Source: Hymenopellis radicata
Taxonomy: Eukaryota > Basidiomycota > Agaricomycetes > Agaricales > Physalacriaceae
Direction: 5' to 3'
Assembly (NCBI GenBank): GCA_015501595.1
Contig: JADNRX010000017.1
Location: forward strand, 62,001-126,000
DNA length: 64,000 bases
This document shows positions 56,001 through 64,000 of this stretch, in pieces (the first letter of the stretch is position 1; each line of letters starts with the position of its first letter). The translations under genes and the position numbers were made by a program. The notes beneath the pieces were generated by a model. The model made no database searches. It was not told the origin of the DNA and was given only the letters and a program-made list of their open reading frames with translations.

Positions 56001-57295
56001 ATGTCCCAAGAAGACAGTTCGCAATGTTCTCCCATCGTTGACGCCGACCTGCTCGAGGCAGCAAAGGAGAACGTGCAGCCACTTGCTACTGGCCGTCGTG
56101 TAACCGCCTTGTCCTCCATATTGGCGACGCCGCATGCACATCGCGAGTCGAAGCTGGCCTCCACACGGAACCGGCTCAGAATCAATGTCGACCTGGCCAT
56201 GGAAGACGAAGACGAAGACCCGTTAGAGGCGTACTGCCGCCTGGTCAACTGGACGATAGAGAATTACCCGCAGGGCCACAGCGCGGAGTCAGGGCTTCTT
56301 GAGCTCCTAGAGGAGGCGACGCGGGTGCTCAAGGACCACAGGAATAGGAAATGGAGAGCTGAACCCAAGTATCTCAAGCTGTGGCTCTTGTATGCCAGCT
56401 ACGTTGAGAAGCCGACCATCATCTATCGATTCTTGATAGCAAACGACATCGGAACAGACCTTTCCCTTCTTTACGAAGAGTACTCCGCGGTATTGGAACG
56501 CGATGGACGGTACGTGGTATCGTGCTTATTTCCTACCCTTGAGCTCATGTAGTGATAGACGTCAAGAAGCAGACAAGGTGTACAAATTGGGTATCGCCAG
56601 ACGCGCAGACCCTCTAGACCACCTCAAAGCACGACACGCAGACTTCGAGAAGCGCATGATGTGTGCAACTCCTGTTACTCTTCCCGAAATCGCGTCCACA
56701 TCCACGAGCCGTAGACCCGCCACTCTCGCCACCACCGCTAATAGAACACCCACTCTTCCTCTTGCCCCGGCTACCGCCACTCCTAGATCCAACGCCCCGG
56801 TACAAGTCTTTGTCGACCCATCTGGTGCAGCGTCGATGGAACGCAATGCTTGGCCAGACATCGGCACACGTAAGACCCGCATCAAGGAGAACGTTCCCCA
56901 GACCAAAAAGATGGCAGGCTCGACTCTCAAGCAGTCGAAGCGTACCGCGTCTTCCTCGTCTACATCTGGTTCACGCATCGTGCCTTTTATGGATCCCCCT
57001 CAGCCCTCCTCGTCACGTATCATCGTGCCATTCGTAGACGATGAACCCACGGTCCCAGCAACCCCCAAGTTTACGCCTTTCCGAGATGAGGTTCGTGAAT
57101 CACCGCTCAACAAATTACTTAACTGACGCTTAATAGACTGTCTCGGTTACCTCACCTGTTGCTCATGCTCCCGATTCGGTGATGAAAGTCAAGGGCGTGG
57201 ACGTCGCATCGTATGCCGAGGCTGAGGTGCTGAGGAAGGATCCTTTGAAGAATTACGGAACCGAAGGCTTGGGGTTCGATGACACCTTACCATAG
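56001..57295 (+). CDS. mad3: Spindle checkpoint protein Mad3 (BubR1-like, no kinase)
   Basis: Exons 56001-56509, 56553-57090 and 57137-57295 join to 401 residues. A KEN box occurs at residues 22-24 (AAKENVQP), followed by the Mad3/Bub1 homology region: DPLEAYCRLVNWTIENYPQG, LLELLEEATRVLKDHRN, YLKLWLLYASYVEKPTIIYR, LLYEEYSAVLER and YKLGIARRADPLDHLKARHA. A second KEN (RIKENVPQ) lies near residue 300, followed by Ser/Pro-rich text. There is no kinase domain, so it is Mad3 rather than Bub1. With Bub3, Mad2 and Cdc20 it forms the checkpoint complex inhibiting APC/C; KEN1 acts as a pseudosubstrate. Confidence 0.93.
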
Positions 57296-57579
57296 AGAAA
57301 ACCGGACGGGGGCACAGTGCTACTTTCATTCATGCTTTTTATTCTCGTATATATCCCGGTACCTATATCTTCGAACTAATGAGGCTTAGCCGAGACAGAC
57401 GGTGGAGATACCATTAACCTGAGCAATACAGACAAATGCGTTGATCAAGGAGTGATTTCCAGAGGATCCCATGGAGTCCGGGGCCACTGTACTGCGCATC
57501 TCTAGTGCCAGCAAGTGTCTAGCCATATCGGAAGGGGTACAGCACCCCATGGAGCCCTGGGCCAGATATTAGTTCAGAT

Positions 57580-58232
57580 CTAGCGGTAATAATCCAGGAT
57601 CCGACTTTGCTCGGCTAGCAAAGCCTTGACCTGAGCTTGGGAAGCCTTGACCTGAGCTTGGGAAGCCTTGACCTCAGCTTGTAAAGTCTCAATACTTTGC
57701 TGGACTTGCAGGATCTGAGCCAGCTGCATAGATGTGTTATTAGTAAAGCGGCGCCACATTTGATTTACTCACGTTTTGCAATAAAATTGCGCGAATAAGT
57801 TTCTGGAGAGCCTCGTCCAAGCTCTCCTTCTCCTCCGTGGCGCAGATCAGGCGCTGTAAAGGGGGCCTGGCATCCGTAGTTTCCAAAACTTGGCGCAAGT
57901 TCTGAATGGGTCTACGTCGAAAAAGCATGTAGTACGCAGCATCGAAATCAAGAATACTCATACCCTTGAAGGTACATAAGATGCCCAAGGCCTTCAATCT
58001 CCACGACATATGCTCCTAGTTGGTCTTGCGCCTCATTGTTGGCAGCACGCTTCTAAAAAACGTTGTGAGTTCATCCACAATTCAGCAGAAATCCACAGCT
58101 TACATCAACAGCACTTGCAGCTGTTGGTATCACGGATAGGGGAGCAAGGATAGGTATGCCGGCGATAATTTCCTTAAGGCCTTCAGAAACGATTTGGACG
58201 GGTTTCGTCCATGGGGGCGAAGAAGAACGCAT
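57580..58232 (-). CDS. Small coiled-coil protein, possible helical-bundle signalling domain
   Basis: Four exons (58232-58104, 58052-57964, 57911-57773, 57723-57580) join exactly to 166 residues. The N-terminus, MRSSSPPWTKPVQIVSEGLK then EIIAGIPILAPLSVIPTAAS, is amphipathic and hydrophobic. Then come LGAYVVEIEGLGHLMYLQG and LDEALQKLIRAILLQN, and a coiled coil with a seven-residue repeat (VKASQAQ twice, then VKALLAE). The layout of EGLKEI...PILAPLSVIP plus later helices resembles the N-terminal four-helix domains attached to mushroom NLRs, but that is inference. Regular introns and good splice sites argue that it is a real gene. Function unknown. Confidence 0.68.
57621..57682. repeat. 21-bp in-frame tandem repeat
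   Basis: Three units of AAGCCTTGACCTGAGCTTGGG (the third is partly diverged) encode the VKASQAQ heptads of the coiled-coil gene at 57,580-58,232, so the repeat adds or removes whole heptads. Confidence 0.9.
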
Positions 58233-58624
58233 TGTAATCAGTGTTGTTGAAGAGTGATCCGAGGTATAAGCAGCATTGTTCGGTATCGGGCCTGTGTGGA
58301 GAGTTGCCGGATAATCTGCCTCGCGAAGCTTTTTTCGTGAGGCAGAGTTAGCATTGAGCAACGTGACGTGACGTCGAACTTCTCCACCATCTGTGGCGCA
58401 CAATAATCGGTCCTGTAACCCTTTTCGTTACGCCCAGCGTCCTGGAAACTGGTGTCGCCTGTCTGTCCGGGAGTTGAGACGTGATGGTGGTTCCCCTTGC
58501 AACCTAGTGTATCGGATGTTTTAGCGGTTCCACAACCAAGCTTTTCTGGACGCCACAAAGCGCCACATTGATGTGCGGACGCTAGCGTCGTTCCTAAAAG
58601 GGAAAGACTTGAGCGTCTCGATGG

Positions 58625-59190
58625 TCAACGACGAAACGATCGGAAGGACGAGGCGCCAGATCCCGCCACACTCCCAGTCACATCACGTAGGACTCCAAAT
58701 GTGTACCAACGAACGCCTATCCAGATCGGAAGGAGTCCAGTCTGTAAATTGAGCATCTTACCCGCCGGCAACGTGTAAAACAACAAGCCCAGAAGGCAGG
58801 GGGAACGCGATTCATGAAGAGGTTTGGCGAAGGTTAGCCATTCGAGAAGGCGATCCGGCAACCTACCAGATTGTGAGTAGACGACTCGGAGTGCCGTACT
58901 TTGTGGTAGTAGTACTAGTGGTGTTGCGCGAACGGCGGGTGAAAGCAACGCTAACCCGTGCGCGGCGGTACTGGGGTTGGATTGGCAGACTTTCTACGTG
59001 CTGGGGTAAGCAGGCCGGACATGCGTTTTGAGAGGCCGAGAAGCTCCCGTAGACGGCGGATGGAAGAGGGTTGCAGGTTCAAAGCCGGTGTAAGTATGGA
59101 TCCCGCAACTTCAAGCAAGCAGGAGAGATGATTACCGTCGACGTACAGTGCATCCAAGCCGTCGTGTAGCCTCACACCGAGATTTCGCAA
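58625..59190 (-). other. Possible gene remnant with hydrophobic segment
   Basis: Reverse frames read LSCLLEVAGSILTPALNLQP, RRLRELLGLSKRMSGLLTPA and, separately, HESRSPCLLGLLFYTLPAGK, LQTGLLPIWIGVRWYTFGVL. The pieces look protein-like and membrane-related but no family or splice model was found. Confidence 0.3.
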
Positions 59191-59690
59191 CCATAGACTC
59201 CGATGCAGAATCGGAAATTCTCAGGTCGACTGGCCGTAGCTATAGGAAAATCAACAGCTTAGTTGCTTATGAAGCGTTCGGGGCGGATGTCAAGGAGAGA
59301 AGCCACCTCGGACATGGAATCCGTCCAAGACGTAGAAACGGGGAACAAGGCCAAGAACAGACAGCAGTGATCGCGCTGTTTACCCCGGATAAGGACTGCT
59401 TTCTGAATCCGACATTCAACTGCAATGGATCATGTCAACCTCACAACGACAGTCTCAAAGACGGACCACTGTTCTGGTATACGGGTAACCTCTTTCGCGT
59501 TACGTTTTTGAACGCCGTCCTTGCCGAATCCTCAGCGATTAATCAGAGAACCGTTCAATAGCCTCATGGTGTACACGATTCTAGTTGCCCTTCCAGCCGC
59601 CAGCTCCATGTTATGCGGGTTCATTCGGCAACTGACCAAGAAAGCCTATTTTGGAACGCAGGTGGAATGCACGCACTCGTCGGGAGCAGA
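59191..59690. other. Intergenic, no gene seen
   Basis: Only short, unsupported open frames on both strands; no conserved motif and no splice model. It borders the promoter of the secreted-protein gene. Confidence 0.45.
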
Positions 59691-59696
59691 GGGTCC

Positions 59697-59705
59697 TTTA
59701 TAAGG
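59697..59705 (+). promoter_or_regulatory. TATA box of the Cys-rich secreted protein gene
   Basis: TTTATAAGG, about 55 bp upstream of the ATG at 59,760. Its position and sequence fit a core promoter. Confidence 0.6.
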
Positions 59706-59759
59706 ATCGGGGCTGATAGGTTTGTCGGCAGCGATCCCTCAGCTCCTCCTCAGCCAGCA

Positions 59760-60315
59760 AGATGTTCTACCGCTTCTACGTTGTTGTCCTCGCTCTCATT
59801 CTGGTACTTGGAGCGTCTGCGGCTCCAGTAACTTCCGCTGAAGCAGTTTCCGCTACTGTACAAGCCACCAGGCAAATCACTCTGCCTGAGGCAGCTCCTA
59901 CTGTGTATGGGGCCAAGTTTGAGTATGTCTAGCACTGTGTTTGGCGTTGTACGTGGTTCTGACCGCTCGATAGATGGCTTAGAGACGTCTTGTTTTCCTC
60001 CCCATCATTGCAAGCGCGCGAACACAAAACAGTGCGTCGCCACAGGGCACGCCGCTTTGGTCCCCATCCTGTATGTCTTCTTTCCTACTTGCTTCATCGA
60101 TCCTGTTCTTATTCGTCATGCAGTAAACGGCTGGATATGCATTCACACTGGCTACTATCATAACCTATTGTTATCTATCCCAGTCTGCGTGAGTACCTTT
60201 CTATCACCTATCCCATGGCATGCGTATCTGACTATCCTTCAGTGCGCAGTCTGGCCCCTTCGGAAAGAAACCTCCATTCATTATCAAACCATGTTGTACA
60301 AAAGAAAGGAATTAG
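59760..60315 (+). CDS. Small cysteine-rich secreted protein (effector-like)
   Basis: The start at 59,760 gives a clear signal peptide (MFYRFYVVVLALILVLGASA), then an Ala/Thr-rich pro-region. After intron 1 (about 59,922-59,972) the frame DGLETSCFPPHHCKRANTKQ, CVATGHAALVPIL continues over an intron into NGWICIHTGYYHNLLLSIPV and, after another, into SGPFGKKPPFIIKPCCTKER, ending at 60,313-60,315. Seven cysteines (C, C, C, C, C, CC) suggest a compact disulfide fold. The phase of intron 1 does not join perfectly with the splice sites I picked, so that junction is uncertain. Function unknown. Confidence 0.6.
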
Positions 60316-60607
60316 AATTATTTTTGACACGATGTTTCGGCTGCTGTGATGTACGACCGCTATGAATATAAAACACATCTTGAACAGACTTGTAAACACC
60401 TTGTAACTGCATGTTCAGCGGCTTGAACACCTCGCCTGGCCTCATTTGAACGTGAATGGAAGGGGTTACCTAAGCAGGCTTTTTTCGTGGAATCACCCTC
60501 GCTGATTGTTTCCTCGTCTTGTCGCCGTCGACGACGTTGCCGCAGTCAGACCTGTGCTGATTGTGCATCCAAGTCCACTGCATTTACCCTCTTTTTCCAC
60601 CTCTATA

Positions 60608-63423
60608 ATGGCCATGGATCCCCAGTACACGCAGCAACCAGACAGCGGTGTTGCTCCTCATCCATACCTACACGAACCGCTACTCTACATCTCCAATCTG
60701 CCCGCCTATGTTACCGATGAGAACCTAGCGGTGGCCTTTGTGACATGCGGTCCATTCAGGCCCAAGATCGCCCGCGACACCGGTGCTAGTGTGCTTGCGG
60801 GCACCATCGAGTTCAAGTTTTTGGAGAAAGGTGCGCGATTTCCTAGCTCGGATTGGCCAGAGAGATGCTCACATCGTCCTAATCCAGCCGAGAAAGCCCT
60901 CGCCACCCTCCAATCACGTCCAATCCCGGGTCTGCAGACTTCAGTACCCCTTGCGCTTTCCCCGTACCCGGCCACCACCGATTTCCCGACTCCTCTGCCG
61001 CCGCCGTCCGCCCTGCCCCGCTTAGTGAAGCATATGCCGCCTGGATTCGCCGATTCCCAGCTCTACGACCTCTTTCGGCCGTTTGGCGCACTCGCCTCTG
61101 TCCGCGCGCACACCCAATTCGGTCCAGACACTGGTATGGTCGAGTTTTGGAACGAGGACGATGCCCGCATGGCAGAAGAGGCCATGCACTGTGCTGAAAT
61201 AGAGGGCCAGAACATTGCTGTACAAGTATACCAGCAGAGACGGACTAGTGGCGCAGAGTTCAATGTTACTGCACCCGCATTTGTTCCCTCGGGGAACGTA
61301 TTCCAGTACACAAATCAAGTCAGTTTCATTTGTTTATTTTGCTGCATCCACAGACTCTCATAACTTTGCAGCAATATTCTCCACCTACACCTCCCCACCG
61401 TCAATCGTACAGTCCGCGGAGCCCACCAGCCCCTGTCCCCTTCGTCCACGGCCCTGGTCAACAGGTGCAACTTGCTCCTCTTAGCGGTCCAGGATCAACT
61501 AGCCATAGCGGTCTAATCGATCCTTGCAATCTATTCTGCAAAGTACGCGACTGTTTGCTAGCGCATGTCTTATTCTAACTCTCATACAGAACCTTGATTC
61601 CGACATCGACTCAAATATTCTGTTTTCTCATTTCCGACACGTGAGTTCCGCGCTTTCTCCACGCGAACTGATCTAATCGTTTATTAGTATGGACAAATCG
61701 TCAGGTATGTCATTTCAGACCGTTGGCACTCGCAATATCTCAAACGATAAAGTGCTCGTGTAATGCGAAACGAGAATGGTGAAAGTCGCGGCTTTGGTTT
61801 CGTCTCTTATCAAGCTCCAGATCAAGGTCATTTCACTTTCTTCAACGCGCTTTTTCCATCTCCTCATGATACCCGATACAGCTGCTGCCGCCCTGCATGC
61901 GATGAATGGCGTGCAATTGGGATCTAAACAGATCATAGTCAGATTACATGAACCCAGGCAACTCCGCCAGGAGAAGTTGGCTCAACGATTTAGCGGACAC
62001 AACGGACATCCGAGGAGCTCTAGCGGCGCGACTAGTCCTACTCTTAGCGAAGGTGGCGAGAGCATGGGAGGTTGGGGTAGTCCCCGACAACGCTCTGTCA
62101 CTCTAGGATCTCCCGGCGCCCATGAGAAAGAGCGAGGACGCCGTGGTAGCGGAAGCTACTATAACGTGAGCTCCATGTCCACGAATGACATAGTCTCTGT
62201 CTCATCCCTCATTTAGGCTGCTCTCAACGGCACTCTCAACTTCTCCATGCGTTATGATGATCTTTCGAGCCTTACCCCAGTTGTACGCAAGGAGGTTTTG
62301 ACGGGTGATCTCAGCCGTCGGGTCAAGGCGATGGGAACGGTGGATCCCGCCAACATTGATACCCTCGTAGACGCCCTTGTTGGCATTTCTCTGAGCGATG
62401 TGGTAGCATGCATTGAAGACCCTGTCAAGTTGGCTGACAAGGTCGAGACCTTGAAGCTCTCGCTCAATATTGCGTCTCCGCCCAAGTCGCGATCGCCATC
62501 CGTCCCTGGGTCTCGCGACTCTAGTTCGGATCCTAATAATCTCGCCGCCACCGCCAGCGCACCCGAATATCCCTCCACTCCCATCTCTGGTAATGGATCG
62601 ATATCAACGCCACCCAGAACCTCATCACCCTCTGGCTCTGTTCCGCCTACATCCGAAAGAGACCGGATGATTGCCGCCGTGAAGAAATTGGAGACTACCC
62701 GGCAATCCGAGCTCACCGATCTGTTGATGAGTCTACCCAAGCGCGAGCGCGCCATGTGCTTGTTCAACGTGGAGGTCCTTCGTGCCAAGCTTGATGATGC
62801 GAAGTTGGTGCTAGAGAGTGAGGAGGACGAAGCCGCCGCGAATGAGACGCAAAAATTGCCTGTTACGCCGCAGTCGAAGAGGACAGCAGCGAAGGTTCAG
62901 GACTCGCCTGTGACTCCTGATCTGTCATCGAGGGGACCGTCGGCGACGTCGTCACCTATGCCCAGTACTCCTGCTGGCCCGACTCATACCATCGCCGGGC
63001 TCGCCAAGCTTCCTGCAGCTGAGATCATTCGGATTGTGTCTAGTCCCACAGCAAGTATTCCGGTCGCCAAGGCTGACCCTCTAGTCCAGCAGGCGACAGA
63101 CGAGTTCATCGACGGTCTCCTTGATAAGCCTTCATCCGTCCAAAAGCAACAACTTGGCGAGAAACTGTAAGTGTTCGTGTTCCAAGTGAGATACTGCTAT
63201 TGACTCTCTACATCAGATTCAAAGTGGTCAAGTCGTTTGGGATCAAAGGAGCTGTGGGTCACCAACCGTCATTCATCCGTTTTCAGCTTCTTACCCTTGT
63301 TTTCAGCCCAAGATCACTGTCGCGCTACTCGACCAAGAAGATCTCCGTGCCCTGGCACATCTGATGAACAGCTACCCTGCTGTCCTCAAGGACAAGGCGC
63401 AGGCGTTGGTCGTGCCCAAATAA
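60608..63423 (+). CDS. rrm4: Rrm4-like endosomal mRNA transport protein
   Basis: Ten exons (60608-60830, 60888-61318, 61372-61542, 61590-61640, 61688-61704, 61753-61826, 61882-62165, 62217-63166, 63217-63253, 63307-63423) join to 784 residues. RRM1: LLYISNLPAYVTDENLAVAF. RRM2: HMPPGFADSQLYDLFRPFGA. RRM3: FCKNLDSDIDSNILFSHFRH and GESRGFGFVSYQ. The C-terminal part has MLLE-like helices: SSLTPVVRKEVLTGDLSRRV, NIDTLVDALVGISLSDVVAC, QSELTDLLMSLPKRERAMCL, and a final LLDQEDLRALAHLMNSYPAV. Three RRMs plus C-terminal MLLE domains is the Ustilago Rrm4 layout, the mRNA adaptor on microtubule-driven endosomes. Length is close to Rrm4. Exon 5 is only 17 nt. Confidence 0.9.
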
Positions 63424-64000
63424 GCCAAAAACAAGGTCCTTGCGCCACGCCAATTTTCCTCCTCCTATACATTTTCCTCATACTCTAGCATCCCAACACT
63501 CATTCCTGCTTTCATGGGATTTCCAAATGATATTTTTTATTGCTACCCACTTGGATCTACATTTACCCTTACCGTACAATTAGTCTTCTTTTTTCCCCGA
63601 GCTGTCCTATATACTCTTGCCTGCTTTCCCATCCCCCGCTCTCATACTGCCGACCCGCTGCCATTGCTATCCGCACATCACCTGTTACGAATTTTGACGA
63701 CCTTCCTGATTAATATTTTTCTTACCCGAATTGTGTTTTCTCCGAGTATTTTGCATTCAGTTCGCGTGGATATATAGGTATTGGGGTTGATGAATATGGA
63801 TTGTTTTACAATGTGTGGCGGTGGTTGATTGGGGATTCGTGGAAAGTCTTGCGTTCTTCGGTGCCGCAAGGGTAGGACGGCGATCAGCTGTTGTGCCTTT
63901 AATGGTCATGGTAGCACGTGTAAGTGTGGCACGAATTACGGAGTCTTCATTCTTAGGATTAGGATGAATGTTCGGCGAAGATTTTGTCCGAATTGGGTTG
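63424..64000. other. rrm4 3' flank, no gene seen
   Basis: Pyrimidine-rich and AT-rich sequence after the TAA at 63,421-63,423 and no supported coding region up to the window edge. Confidence 0.5.

Overview
The window looks like nuclear DNA of an agaricomycete (basidiomycete) fungus. Introns are short (about 45-60 nt, GT..AG), two tRNA genes carry canonical introns at 37/38, and the gene families are typical of mushrooms: DUF6534, DUF6535, DUF6532 and DUF6987 proteins, a NACHT-WD40 receptor, a Plavaka transposase, a FunK-like kinase, an Rrm4-type mRNA transporter and a GH43 arabinanase-like enzyme. All calls come from reading the sequence; no database search was run.

Positions 1-23,000 form a rearranged, duplicated accessory region. 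A block with a DUF6534 membrane-protein gene, a decayed KRE6/SKN1-type fragment and an ALY/Yra1-type RNA-export gene occurs as a large imperfect inverted repeat (about 5.4-10.0 kb and 18.5-22.5 kb). A further partial copy lies at 1-760. Between the arms are mitochondrial ribosomal protein mL59, a small secreted protein, a duplicated 5' piece of STN1, an AMSH/JAMM deubiquitinase fragment and a fungal NLR (NACHT plus about 14 WD40 repeats) with a one-base frame break. A decayed multicopper oxidase lies at 0.9-2.25 kb.

Positions 23,000-37,000 are rich in transposons. They hold an apparently intact Plavaka transposase (1,100 codons), a decayed gene next to a DUF6532 gene, a 22-bp minisatellite, a short palindrome-rich element, and a DUF6535 gene whose first exon is split by a 253-bp element flanked by TA duplications.

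Positions 37,000-64,000 are mostly housekeeping genes: full-length STN1 (telomere capping), a kinase-like gene, GH43, tRNA-Thr(CGT), a nested cluster of hAT-like and TA-inserting MITEs, NAC-beta (EGD1), a Cys-cluster/coiled-coil protein, another TA-MITE, tRNA-Ser(CGA), a DUF6987 protein, RAD52, MAD3, a small coiled-coil protein, a Cys-rich secreted protein and a three-RRM Rrm4-like gene. Between RAD52 and MAD3 is an unexplained array of degenerate, hairpin-forming repeats.

The overall theme is fragment duplication. STN1, YRA1, KRE6 and DUF6534 pieces, and one short unidentified coding fragment, recur in new contexts around the NLR, which suggests repeated local segmental duplication followed by independent decay.
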